64,000 nucleotides of DNA from GH45 sp046704385. GTDB lineage: Bacteria > Bacteroidota > Bacteroidia > Bacteroidales > SZUA-534. The notes under the pieces were generated by a model, which was not told where the DNA came from, searched no databases, and was given only the letters and a program-made list of their open reading frames with translations. The position numbers and the translations under genes were made by a program. The stretch lies in contig JBJKSB010000090.1 of the NCBI GenBank assembly GCA_046704385.1, positions 36,053-100,052 of the forward strand. The letters run 5' to 3'. Positions 9,893 to 18,806 of this stretch are shown here, one piece after another. Each line of letters starts with the position of its first letter. Position 1 is the stretch's first letter.

Positions 9893-10805
9893 ATAAATAC
9901 GATTTGCAAAATGCTTTTGATAAATAATTATCCTCCGATTGACAAGTAGTTCCGGCAAAATGATTTGATATCTGCAAACACTTTTCCCATTCCGACATAG
10001 GAATAGCTTCAAGATTGGTTTCCGAATCCACAAAAGTGTTAAGGAAAAAAATAATACCGGCTGTAAACGTATCACCTGCTCCAACCGTACTCAAAATATT
10101 TATTTTTTTAGTGGGTGCCATTACCATTCCTTCGGAAGTATAAACCTCCGATCCCCTATTGCCTTTGGTATAGAATAGTACACGCACCCTAAAATCCTGC
10201 ATTAATTTCCATGCCTCTTTCCCATTTTGTATTCCAAAAATATTTTGGAAATCTTCATCAGAACCCTTCACAATGTCAGCTTTCAAAAAGTTATTTTCTA
10301 TCATAGGCATTAATTCAGGCAGTTGTGGCAGATGCGGTTTCCTGAAATTCGGATCATATATTCGGATTGTTTTCTTTCGCATAGTTTCATCCAGGAATTT
10401 ATGCAATTGGTTATGCATAACCTGATTAATACTGAAAAATGAACCGTAATGAATATAATCCCCATTACAAACAATGGGAAAATTTAAATCTACCTGCAAT
10501 TCATATTTATCTTTATAAAAAGAATATTCCGCATTATTATTTTTATCTAAAAAGGCCAGTGCCAGGCTGGTTTTGGTTTCAGAATTCCTGTAAACATGAT
10601 GGGTATGCACTCCGTTATCATTTAAAAAGCCAATCAGTATATCGGAAGCCTTATCAGCTGACAAAACCGATATATGATTGACATCCATCCCCAATCTGCC
10701 CAGCGAGACAGCCGTATTAAGCATCGAACCACCTGGTTTTACACTTAAATCGTCCAGCGTTTTAAAAATGATATCTAGTAAGGTTTCACCAATTGTAAAA
10801 ATCAT
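9885..10805 (-). CDS. PfkB family carbohydrate kinase (fructokinase-like)
   Basis: This 306-residue cytosolic kinase would phosphorylate a sugar, most likely fructose, using ATP. The N-terminal PfkB signature lies near PGGSMLNTAVSLGRLG (residues 24-39). The ATP-site signature with the catalytic base is TVGAGDTFTAG (240-250, Asp245). Length is normal for ribokinase-like fructokinases. It is the first gene of a pair with the DUF4268 gene, overlapping by 8 bp. It could feed sugars from the neighbouring SusCD locus into glycolysis, but it is separated by a 414-bp gap and may be independent. Other PfkB sugars (2-keto-3-deoxygluconate, ribose) cannot be excluded. Confidence 0.88.
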   Translation of the reverse strand: MIFTIGETLLDIIFKTLDDLSVKPGGSMLNTAVSLGRLGMDVNHISVLSADKASDILIGFLNDNGVHTHHVYRNSETKTSLALAFLDKNNNAEYSFYKDKYELQVDLNFPIVCNGDYIHYGSFFSINQVMHNQLHKFLDETMRKKTIRIYDPNFRKPHLPQLPELMPMIENNFLKADIVKGSDEDFQNIFGIQNGKEAWKLMQDFRVRVLFYTKGNRGSEVYTSEGMVMAPTKKINILSTVGAGDTFTAGIIFFLNTFVDSETNLEAIPMSEWEKCLQISNHFAGTTCQSEDNYLSKAFCKSYLYE

Positions 10806-10892
10806 CCGTGTACGAATTAACTTAATAAAGAGCGTAAAATAATTGATTTACCAATAAAAATGAAAAACAAAACCGATATTATTAATTTTTTT

Positions 10893-10900
10893 TATATTTG
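10893..10900 (+). promoter_or_regulatory. -7 promoter box TATATTTG
   Basis: This is an exact match to the Bacteroidota -7 consensus TAnnTTTG, 31 bp before the SiaB-like start codon. No clear -33 TTG was found at 19-21 bp upstream, so only the -7 element is supported. Confidence 0.5.
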
Positions 10901-10931
10901 TGATATATAAACCTATACATGAAGAAAAAGT

Positions 10932-11477
10932 ATGGCCTTCAGCATCCAGGAATGGTTAGATAAAATTAGCAAGGATGAAATTTTGTTTCTGTTTAAAGGT
11001 GAGGTATCAAGTACATTAATAGCCGACTCCTTGGATGAGATTGAATCCAGAATTGATGATGCTTCGATGCGGGCCAAAAAAAAGATATATAATGTACTGG
11101 TTGAATGCGTTCAAAACCTTTACCACCATTCGGCTATTTTACCCAGTGATGGTTCAACAGAAGAAAAAGGTAAATTTGCCATTTTTGCATTAAGTAAAAA
11201 TAGTATTGGATATCACATAATAACTGGTAATTTTGTACAGGAATCACAAAAAAGATTTTTGACAAAACATCTCGATCATATAAACACTTTAGATAAAGAT
11301 GCGTTAAAAGATTTATATAAAGAGATATTAAATAATCAGGAATTTAGTGAAAAAGGAGGCGGAGGTTTAGGGATGGTAGATATTTCAAGAAAGTCAGGCA
11401 GTACCCTTGATTATGAATTCTACGATTACAAGGAAGGATTTTATTTTTTTAGTTTGAATATTAATATTATTGAATAA
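10932..11477 (+). CDS. SiaB family protein kinase (DUF6272)
   Basis: This 181-residue cytosolic protein resembles SiaB, a GHKL-fold Ser/Thr kinase of partner-switching systems. The ATP-binding N-box is visible as VLVECVQNLYHHS (about 56-67, with Glu58 and Asn62). A glycine-rich lid-like stretch, EKGGGGLGMVDISRKSG, lies at about 138-154. The gene starts 18 bp before the SiaC-like gene ends its own leader, so the two form a tight pair, and SiaC is the known substrate of SiaB in Pseudomonas aeruginosa. A TAnnTTTG box lies just upstream. The usual partners SiaA (PP2C phosphatase) and SiaD (diguanylate cyclase) are not in the window, so what the switch controls here is unknown. Confidence 0.85.
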   Translation: MAFSIQEWLDKISKDEILFLFKGEVSSTLIADSLDEIESRIDDASMRAKKKIYNVLVECVQNLYHHSAILPSDGSTEEKGKFAIFALSKNSIGYHIITGNFVQESQKRFLTKHLDHINTLDKDALKDLYKEILNNQEFSEKGGGGLGMVDISRKSGSTLDYEFYDYKEGFYFFSLNINIIE

Positions 11478-11495
11478 TTAAATAAGCAGAATCAT

Positions 11496-11876
11496 ATGGA
11501 ACCAATTTCAATTGCAGGAACACCCAAAACACCAACTGTACAATTTGATGCCGGAACTGGAAAAGTTGAAATAAAAGGTAGGTCCATACCAGAAAACTCA
11601 ATTGAATTTTATAAACCATTGGTTGACTGGCTCGAAACTTATCTTTCAAATCCGGCAGATTTAACTGAGGTGAACATTCAACTTGAATACTTTAATACAA
11701 GTAGTTCAAAATGTATTTTGGATGTGTTTAAAAAACTTGAAGCCATCTATAAAAGTGGTAACGAAGTCGTAATAAACTGGTATTACGAAGAAGATGATGA
11801 GGATATGCTGGAAGCAGGTGAAGATTACCAGTCAATCATCAAAATACCATTTAAGATGATTGAAATAAACGATTAA
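11496..11876 (+). CDS. SiaC family regulatory phosphoprotein (DUF1987)
   Basis: This small acidic protein of 126 residues belongs to the SiaC/DUF1987 family, a STAS-like partner protein that is switched by phosphorylation. The conserved phospho-acceptor motif YFNTSSSK is present. Its Thr is residue 68, the same number as the phosphorylated Thr68 reported for P. aeruginosa SiaC. It is encoded 18 bp after the SiaB-like kinase and is almost certainly its substrate. The C-terminus is acidic (DDEDMLEAGEDYQS). The gene ends 25 bp before a bidirectional terminator shared with the convergent ABC transporter gene. Confidence 0.88.
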   Translation: MEPISIAGTPKTPTVQFDAGTGKVEIKGRSIPENSIEFYKPLVDWLETYLSNPADLTEVNIQLEYFNTSSSKCILDVFKKLEAIYKSGNEVVINWYYEEDDEDMLEAGEDYQSIIKIPFKMIEIND

Positions 11877-11901
11877 TTTTAATTATTAACAATAACTCCG
11901 T

Positions 11902-11929
11902 AAGGCTATTCGTAAATACGGATGGCCTT
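11902..11929. terminator. bidirectional intrinsic terminator
   Basis: A 12-bp stem pairs AAGGCTATTCGT (11902-11913) with ACGGATGGCCTT (11918-11929), including two G-U pairs, with loop AAAT. It lies between the SiaC-like gene and the convergent ABC gene, and its right arm overlaps the stop codon of the latter. Confidence 0.75.
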
Positions 11930-14900
11930 ATTCTATTTTTTCCGATTTATCGGCATTTGCCATTCTAAGTTTGGGGATATATTCCACAATTTTTCGTAAA
12001 ATTCTGAAGTGGAGCATTATGTAAAGCATTATTATATAGAACCATATAACCCCGATATTAATCCAATAGGTATCAATTTCATAACCAAAAAACATTTTAA
12101 AGGGTGCGTAAAAGTGAGCTTTTACAAACTTGCTTCTGGGTTCCATATAAACCGGATCAATTTTCTGATATAGATGATGTTTAAATTCAATAATCCTTTC
12201 CAGCGAATTTGAATTTCGTACAAAAGTGGTTAGATTTTCATTGGTACATTGTTGTTTCAACTCAATAAACTTTTGCTTATCTTCTTTGGTTGACCGCAAG
12301 GTGTTAATAAACTCATCTTTTAATTCATTAGCCTTATTATATTTCTTTAAATAATAGGTATTCAATAAATTAAGATATTTATCTGCTGCATTTAAAACAC
12401 TTTCATTGATCCGGTTAATATCCAAATCGTTTAAATATTTAAAATCGACAACTTTATTTTTTGCAAGCTCATCTTCAAATTCATTTTTTATTAATCGCAA
12501 TTCCTGTTTCACCTTTAATTGTTTAACAGGATCCTCATAATACCGTCTGCAAAATGCCACTTTATTCATTAATGTTTTTATCCAATAATTCTTCTTAAAG
12601 TCAGCATGGCTCATTACTTTATCATAAGGGTAAAACCGCTTTTCAAAATCATTTTCTTTATATTGATATACTGCCAAGGCTTCATAAGCCCAACGCGCAG
12701 TAATTATTTCGCCATACCAGGGTACTTTTGACGGAGATGAAATAGCAGGATTCAATTTATCAAACGATACTATTACACCACTTAAAATAAGTTGCGGAAT
12801 TACCAGGAATGGAATTAAAATGTAGATCGTCACCACGGTATCAAAACTATCCGAAATATTCAGACCCAGCAGGCTGGCAAAAAACCATGCACTAAAAAGT
12901 ACCAGCCAATACTCCAGGTACATCCCTTTTATGGCCATTATGGAATTGCCGATAAGAACAAATAAAAAGGCCTGAAAAGCCGAAATGACAAATAATATTG
13001 CCAGTTTACTAAATAAATAACTGGTCCGGCTTAGATTTAAAAACTGTTCCCGTTTAAGTATTTTCCTGTCTTTGATAATCTCCTCGGCACTCACAGTAAG
13101 CCCCACAAAAATTGCCACAATTACGGCCATAAAAATATATACAGGCAAGTTTGGGTTTCCATTTAATGAATATCCGTTACTCGATAAACTATAATATTTA
13201 ATTATAAATGAGAGCAGAAAGGCCAGCACAGGCGCTTCAAAAATATTGATGATTAAATATTGCCTGTCGGCTAATTTCGAAAGCACATCGCGTGTAATAA
13301 AAACCATGAATTGTTTAAACTTACCCGGAATTTTAAAAGAAATGGATGGAATATTGCCCTCAATTATTTCTTCATCACGTCCTATAGGATGCTCCTCTGT
13401 AAAATGTTTGTACCATTCAAACGGGGTTTTCTTCCGGTTATGGGTTACGGTTCCATACTCATCCAAAATTTTCGATTCAACAATATTAAATACCTGCTCA
13501 GGGTTAACATTTCCACAAATACGGCATTCACTATCGTTCCAGTTGGCATGATGAACCTTCGACTTAAAGTAAATAATGGAGTCGACCGGATTACCGTTAT
13601 AAATTAAATACCCACCATTATCTAAAATGAACAACTTATCGAACATCTTAAAAATATCTGAGGAGGGTTGATGTATTACGGTAAATATTAATTTACCTTT
13701 AAGAGCCAATTCTTTCAACAAATCCATTATATTTTCAGAGTCGCGCGATGACAATCCCGAGGTAGGTTCATCAAGAAATAAAATGGCAGGTTCGCGTATT
13801 AATTCAAGGGCTATATTTAACCTCTTCCGTTGGCCACCGCTGATTTTTTTATTCAACGGACTGCCCACCACCATATCTTTAATTTCAAATAATCCCAGGT
13901 TTTGCAGCACCCTGTATACCTTTCTGTTAAGCTGAAACCGGCTAATATCACCAAAACAAAGCTTGGCATTATAAAACAGGTTCTGATATACCGTTAGTTC
14001 TTCAATCAGCAAATCATCCTGCGATACATATCCTATTAACCCTTCAATTTTCTCTTTATCATTATGGATATCTATTCCATTGATTTTAACAGAACCCGAT
14101 GAAGGTTTGTACGAACCGTTCAGCACATTCAACAAGGTTGATTTCCCGGCCCCGCTGGCACCCATAATTCCCACAAGGCTCCCGCCTTCTTCAACAAAAC
14201 TGATATTGTTCAGACCAATTTTTCCACCTTTGAAGCGGTATATCACATCGTCGGCAACAAACTGAATCTGTTCATCCAATTCATTAATATGATAAGCACT
14301 GATAATATCAGAATAATAAATGGGGTGCATTTTGGAATCGCGCAAAGCCGATCCCTGGGTGAGGATATAAACGCGGTCATTAATGATTAACTGACCGTTA
14401 AGGTACATTTCGTGATCACCAAAACAACGTGCCAGGTACATATCAGCCGGAGGAAAATACATTACCCAAATTTTATCTTCGAGTGTTTCACGCGTTAGAT
14501 GGCGAACCTGGGGTTTACTGGCCGTTTTCTCATGGTCAATAAGCAGCATTCGGGCCGTTAGGGGCATTTCATCGAATGAACTTAATACGTACGATTTAAG
14601 TATGTCATAATCTTCAGGTGAATAATGAAAAATATCGGCAACTGTAAATACAAATTCAAGTTCCTGTTCCGATATTTCTACATCCGATTTAATGAATTCA
14701 ATTAAACGTACAAGTACCACAACCTTTTGCCTGATATCGAGTTCCTCGTTAATTTGGGTACATATTTTAAGAACCTTTACAGAACTTAACGAAAGATTCT
14801 TGGCACGCTTTCCTTCCTCTGATTGTTTTTTCTGATAAAGGGCATAAAACCCGTCGAATAATTTAATGTACTCTTCAACCAAGTCTCCGTTTAACTGCTG

Positions 14901-15005
14901 CTTTAAAAAGGACTCGACAATGTTTCTGCCGTTTCTATTGCTGCTTCTTGGACCTGCAATAATAGCAAACAGCTGCATTAGTGCTTTAAGAATCCTTTCG
15001 CTCAT
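11928..15005 (-). CDS. ABCG-type ABC transporter with TerB-like N-terminal domain
   Basis: This 1025-residue membrane protein fuses three parts. Residues 1-150 are helical and acidic and resemble a TerB-like domain. Residues 165-250 look like a small beta-rich regulatory segment. An ABC ATPase follows, with Walker A GASGAGKST (282-290), signature ISGGQ (388-392), Walker B AILFLDE (407-413) and the switch His in VIHQPS (445). The ATPase-before-membrane order is that of ABCG/white transporters. The C-terminal half has about six membrane segments interrupted by a long charged helical region (roughly 800-970) that is unusual for ABCG proteins. It is the last gene of a three-gene operon with two exported proteins, which suggests export or envelope work. 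The substrate is unknown. Confidence 0.85.
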   Translation of the reverse strand: MSERILKALMQLFAIIAGPRSSNRNGRNIVESFLKQQLNGDLVEEYIKLFDGFYALYQKKQSEEGKRAKNLSLSSVKVLKICTQINEELDIRQKVVVLVRLIEFIKSDVEISEQELEFVFTVADIFHYSPEDYDILKSYVLSSFDEMPLTARMLLIDHEKTASKPQVRHLTRETLEDKIWVMYFPPADMYLARCFGDHEMYLNGQLIINDRVYILTQGSALRDSKMHPIYYSDIISAYHINELDEQIQFVADDVIYRFKGGKIGLNNISFVEEGGSLVGIMGASGAGKSTLLNVLNGSYKPSSGSVKINGIDIHNDKEKIEGLIGYVSQDDLLIEELTVYQNLFYNAKLCFGDISRFQLNRKVYRVLQNLGLFEIKDMVVGSPLNKKISGGQRKRLNIALELIREPAILFLDEPTSGLSSRDSENIMDLLKELALKGKLIFTVIHQPSSDIFKMFDKLFILDNGGYLIYNGNPVDSIIYFKSKVHHANWNDSECRICGNVNPEQVFNIVESKILDEYGTVTHNRKKTPFEWYKHFTEEHPIGRDEEIIEGNIPSISFKIPGKFKQFMVFITRDVLSKLADRQYLIINIFEAPVLAFLLSFIIKYYSLSSNGYSLNGNPNLPVYIFMAVIVAIFVGLTVSAEEIIKDRKILKREQFLNLSRTSYLFSKLAILFVISAFQAFLFVLIGNSIMAIKGMYLEYWLVLFSAWFFASLLGLNISDSFDTVVTIYILIPFLVIPQLILSGVIVSFDKLNPAISSPSKVPWYGEIITARWAYEALAVYQYKENDFEKRFYPYDKVMSHADFKKNYWIKTLMNKVAFCRRYYEDPVKQLKVKQELRLIKNEFEDELAKNKVVDFKYLNDLDINRINESVLNAADKYLNLLNTYYLKKYNKANELKDEFINTLRSTKEDKQKFIELKQQCTNENLTTFVRNSNSLERIIEFKHHLYQKIDPVYMEPRSKFVKAHFYAPFKMFFGYEIDTYWINIGVIWFYIIMLYIMLHFRILRKIVEYIPKLRMANADKSEKIE

Positions 15006-15027
15006 GTATTAAAGATATATTGAAATC

Positions 15028-15450
15028 CTACTGCTGAAACCCTATGAGCAATACAGCAATACCAGAATTTAAATATTTTGCGTCAAGTTTTGCCTCAATG
15101 ATGCAATCCATGGTATAATCAAATTCAAAATCCCAATAGGGTATATTCTCAAAATCGTTGTTGCTAAATAAAAGATTACGTTCCTGATCATACACCGAAA
15201 ATATCAGGTTTCCTTCGTTGGTACCACTATATCCAACAATTCTGTAGGTACTTCCCCCGTAAAAGGTGGCGTAAAATTCAGCTACCTCATCGCCATTTAA
15301 CAAAGCGGTATAGGATTGTCCATCAGAAATAAAAGGAAGATTCATGTGTGATTGACACAGGCTTAATGTAGAATCTAACTGAGCGCTAACCTGATTACTA
15401 AATAGGGCGAAAGTAACAATGAGCGATATTATAAATAAATTCCTTTTCAT
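15028..15450 (-). CDS. small exported hypothetical protein
   Basis: No family recognised. The 140-residue product has a clear signal peptide (Lys-Arg start, hydrophobic core, VSAQ at about 21-24), giving a secreted or periplasmic protein of about 116 residues. The mature part is rich in Tyr, Phe and Asp and looks beta-stranded. Two Cys residues (about 33 and 115) could form a disulfide. It lies between a lipoprotein gene (10 bp upstream) and the ABC transporter gene (22 bp downstream) on the same strand, so the three are probably co-transcribed. Confidence 0.7.
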   Translation of the reverse strand: MKRNLFIISLIVTFALFSNQVSAQLDSTLSLCQSHMNLPFISDGQSYTALLNGDEVAEFYATFYGGSTYRIVGYSGTNEGNLIFSVYDQERNLLFSNNDFENIPYWDFEFDYTMDCIIEAKLDAKYLNSGIAVLLIGFQQ

Positions 15451-15460
15451 CTTCTATCAT

Positions 15461-16357
15461 TTATTTGATTAGCAAACCTCTGATATTTTCTACTTTAGTC
15501 TCAATCGAATTTAATACCTCATCGGATAATTTTATTTCCGAAATTGAATGAACATGCGTTATTTTTAATTCAGGGTCAGTAACAGGTTCTTTGTAGGTGT
15601 ATGTAACTTCAATTGCATCAAATATAGTTGCCAGGTCAAGCAAGTCATCAACCAATTTACCAATATCCTCCGATTCGTTGTAATAAGGAGATAAAATTTT
15701 AATAAGATTTTCGATGGGTTGCTTGTTCTCACCCACCCTTTGGATCAAAGCCTGACTTTTTGTTTCAACAGCAAGCTGTGTTAAAATATGCATAGCCTCA
15801 ACAAAACCACCGGCTAATACTAATGCTCCTTCTTTTTGACGTTGATTTTCCTTTAAAAAGAAATCAACATCACGGTAGGTATTCGACATTATAAAAAGTA
15901 AAGAATCCTTGTTATCAACATTGTTTTCAATACGTTCAAAAATTGTTGGACTAAAGGCTGCTGATAATCCCAAATCCTGGGCAAGCATTTTAATTACTGA
16001 AAAATAAGTTATTGCTGATGGCGATTGTTGATAGATATTAAGATAGGCTAAATCGGCCCCATAAATTCCCAAATTAATCGACTTTTTAAACAAACTTGTA
16101 TATAGCTTTTGGTTTTCCGCGGGATTTAAAAGCTCGGAATTATATTCTGTTCCAATTTGTTGAATAAGAACAGATAACTGGTAGGGCGATGGCAAACTAA
16201 ATAACGAATTTTCAAATTTTATTACCTTGCTTGTGGTATCCAGCTCAACTTCCAACGCCTTATCCAAGTTGGTGCTTTCAGACTTTTTATTCTGCTTGCA
16301 AGAGCCTAACGCTATGATTACCAGTACCAGAATCGCTATATACCTATTATTCATCAT
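15461..16357 (-). CDS. hypothetical lipoprotein
   Basis: No named family recognised. With the ATG at 16357 the product has 298 residues and a textbook lipoprotein signal: short charged start, hydrophobic run, then ALGSC followed by Lys-Gln. The upstream in-frame Met at 16396 would add 13 residues before the signal and is less likely. The mature protein is mostly helical, with many Leu/Ile-rich helices and no Cys besides the lipid anchor. It is the first gene of an operon with a small exported protein and an ABC transporter, so it may be a periplasmic accessory of that transporter. Confidence 0.75.
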   Translation of the reverse strand: MMNNRYIAILVLVIIALGSCKQNKKSESTNLDKALEVELDTTSKVIKFENSLFSLPSPYQLSVLIQQIGTEYNSELLNPAENQKLYTSLFKKSINLGIYGADLAYLNIYQQSPSAITYFSVIKMLAQDLGLSAAFSPTIFERIENNVDNKDSLLFIMSNTYRDVDFFLKENQRQKEGALVLAGGFVEAMHILTQLAVETKSQALIQRVGENKQPIENLIKILSPYYNESEDIGKLVDDLLDLATIFDAIEVTYTYKEPVTDPELKITHVHSISEIKLSDEVLNSIETKVENIRGLLIK

Positions 16358-16527
16358 AAACCGGGTTAATTGATTGATACATAATTTATACTGCAAGTAA
16401 TGAAAAATTTATGAATTCTCAAAGCCCACTTGTGTCAACGTTTTAGTAGAAAAATCAATTTTTAAATCATTTTTCAGGCTATACTAAAAAACATTAAAAA
16501 TGGGTTAACATTAAGAAACCGGAATTG

Positions 16528-16535
16528 TATATTTG
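16528..16535 (+). promoter_or_regulatory. -7 promoter box TATATTTG
   Basis: This is an exact match to TAnnTTTG, 68 bp before the S9 peptidase start. A TTA lies 20 bp upstream of it, where the consensus would have TTG. Confidence 0.5.
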
Positions 16536-16603
16536 GCACGTCATCAGTTAAATATCAAACAATTTAACGCGATAAAGTTATTTATTAATTAAAAAACAGT
16601 ACA

Positions 16604-18745
16604 ATGTATCGATTACCATTTTATCTCATCTTATTCATTTTGCCTTTAATTGGCAGCGCTCAAAATAAATTATTAAATATGGAAGAGGCTGTTGTGGGGC
16701 AGTACCGCGAATTGTATCCTAAAACCATGCAAAACATGCAATGGCAGGGAGATGCCAATACCTTTACCTTCCAGAATTATGAAAATTTATATCAACAAAA
16801 AATAAATAAACCTGATTCAACACTCTTACTCACACACGCAGAATTGAATAGTATGCTTACAAAAGCCGGGCTCGACAGTGTACCTTTTATTCCAAAACTA
16901 TCCTGGGAAAATACTGATGAATTTCAGTTTTTTTATAAAACTACATGGTGTGCCGTTTCAATTAGTAAAATGCAGGTTATAGCGTCGATAAAACTGCCGG
17001 ATAATGCTAAAAATCAGAGTTTAAATTATGAAAAAAAGCTTCTTGCGTTTACCATTGACAACAATTTATGTTTAATGGGCACCGATAATAAATTAATTAA
17101 AATAACGAACAACAGCAACAAAAATATTGTTAGTGGTCAGGCAGTTAGTCGTAATGAATTTGGGATTGATGGCGGAATTTTTTGGTCGCCAAATTCCAAT
17201 TTTATAGCCTATTATATTAAAGATGAATCAAAAGTTGGAAATTACCCTCTTGTTGATATAACAGCGCGTGAAGCAAAATTGAAATATATTAAATACCCGA
17301 TGGCAGGTATGTCATCTGAAAATGTAAGTCTTGGAGTATATAACCTCACAACTCAAAAATCGGTTTATATTGAAAATCAGGATACTGTCAGCGAAAAATA
17401 CCTTACCAATATTACCTGGGGACCCGAAGAGGAATACATTTATATACAGGTACTTAACCGCGACCAGAATCATATGAGCCTAAATAAATATACGGTAACC
17501 GACGGCTCCTTAAAAGCCACATTGTTCAACGAAAATAACGACAAATACGAGGAACCACTACACCCACTTATTTTTTTAAATACGAAAAAAGATCAGTTTA
17601 TTTATCAAACCCGAAACGATGGGTACAATCATGCCTATTTATATAGTACTGATGGAAAATTAATAAAACAAATAACCAAAGGTAGCTGGGAAATTACCGA
17701 TATTTTAGCTTGTGAAGGCAACAACCTGTATTATGTTTCAACCGAGGCCAGCCCTTTGGAACGACACTTATATAAAATTAATATTTCATCAGGAAAAAAA
17801 GTACAACTTACTCACGAACCGGGTGTGCACAGAGTTATTTTAAGTGATGGAAACAAATATTTTATCGATAATTTCTCAAATATTGACCTTCCTCGCAAGA
17901 TTGAAATTACCAACACTAATGGAAAACTTGTCCGTAATGTGCTTAAAGCTGAAAATCCTTTAGTAGATTATAATATTTCAAAAGCAGAAATTGGCACCAT
18001 AAAAGCAGCTGACGGGGTTACTGATTTATACTATCGGTTAATAAAACCGATTGATTTTGATTCTACCAAAAAATATCCTGCTATTGTTTACGTATATGGA
18101 GGCCCACATGCACAAATGATTGAAGACAATTGGTTGGGCGGAGCCCGGATGTGGAACTATCTTATGGCCGAAAAAGGCTATGTAATGCTGACTGTTGATA
18201 ACCGGGGTTCTGCTAACAGGGGACTTGAATTTGAAAATGTGATTCACAGGCAATTAGGTGTAAATGAGATGAAAGACCAAATGAAGGGCATAGAACTTCT
18301 TCGTAAACTGGGCTTTGTGGATATGAATCGCATTGGAGTACATGGCTGGAGTTTCGGCGGATTTATGACCACTTCACTCATGGTGAATTATCCCGATGTA
18401 TTTAAAGTGGGTGTTGCCGGCGGGCCAGTCATTGACTGGAAATATTACGAGGTTATGTATGGCGAAAGATATATGGATCGTCCTGAAGAAAATCCGGAAG
18501 GCTATTTGGTTACTTCACTGATACCAAGAGCCAAAGATCTGAAAGGAAAATTACTCATTATTCATGGAGGAGTTGATCCAACGGTTGTACCTCAAAACAG
18601 TCAGCTTTTCCTGCGCGAATGCATTAAAAACAGAATCCCGGTAGATTTTTTTACTTATCCTACGGCAGAACATAATGTAAGAGGATATGACAGAATACAC
18701 CTAATGGATAAAGTGACTCAATATTTTGAAGATTATTTGAAATAA
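16604..18745 (+). CDS. S9 family peptidase, dipeptidyl-peptidase IV type
   Basis: This exported serine peptidase of 713 residues would release dipeptides, probably Xaa-Pro, from peptide N-termini. A signal peptide is visible at residues 1-19 (ending GSAQ). The N-terminal propeller domain (about 50-440) precedes an alpha/beta hydrolase domain. The catalytic triad is readable: Ser583 in GWSFGGF, Asp658 in HGGVDPT and His690 in AEHNVRG. Length matches bacterial DPP-IV enzymes. It is flanked by an upstream TAnnTTTG box and a downstream hairpin terminator, so it is probably transcribed alone. Confidence 0.92.
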   Translation: MYRLPFYLILFILPLIGSAQNKLLNMEEAVVGQYRELYPKTMQNMQWQGDANTFTFQNYENLYQQKINKPDSTLLLTHAELNSMLTKAGLDSVPFIPKLSWENTDEFQFFYKTTWCAVSISKMQVIASIKLPDNAKNQSLNYEKKLLAFTIDNNLCLMGTDNKLIKITNNSNKNIVSGQAVSRNEFGIDGGIFWSPNSNFIAYYIKDESKVGNYPLVDITAREAKLKYIKYPMAGMSSENVSLGVYNLTTQKSVYIENQDTVSEKYLTNITWGPEEEYIYIQVLNRDQNHMSLNKYTVTDGSLKATLFNENNDKYEEPLHPLIFLNTKKDQFIYQTRNDGYNHAYLYSTDGKLIKQITKGSWEITDILACEGNNLYYVSTEASPLERHLYKINISSGKKVQLTHEPGVHRVILSDGNKYFIDNFSNIDLPRKIEITNTNGKLVRNVLKAENPLVDYNISKAEIGTIKAADGVTDLYYRLIKPIDFDSTKKYPAIVYVYGGPHAQMIEDNWLGGARMWNYLMAEKGYVMLTVDNRGSANRGLEFENVIHRQLGVNEMKDQMKGIELLRKLGFVDMNRIGVHGWSFGGFMTTSLMVNYPDVFKVGVAGGPVIDWKYYEVMYGERYMDRPEENPEGYLVTSLIPRAKDLKGKLLIIHGGVDPTVVPQNSQLFLRECIKNRIPVDFFTYPTAEHNVRGYDRIHLMDKVTQYFEDYLK

Positions 18746-18757
18746 GAATTTTAAAAC

Positions 18758-18798
18758 AAAAAACACGCTGCAATTAATTAGTTTGCAGCTTGTTTTTT
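18758..18798 (+). terminator. intrinsic terminator after S9 peptidase
   Basis: A 16-bp stem with one mismatch pairs AAAAAACACGCTGCAA (18758-18773) with TTGCAGCTTGTTTTTT (18783-18798), 9-nt loop. It covers the spurious TTG that would otherwise extend the MATE gene. Confidence 0.85.
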
Positions 18799-18806
18799 AT
18801 CAACAA

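Noticed and set aside
9893..10084. 64-residue N-terminal extension of the DUF4268 protein
   Set aside because: It overlaps the sugar kinase coding sequence in another frame and does not resemble DUF4268.
18783..18806. Upstream TTG start for the MATE gene
   Set aside because: It lies within the hairpin terminator of the S9 peptidase gene, and the added residues are not family-like.
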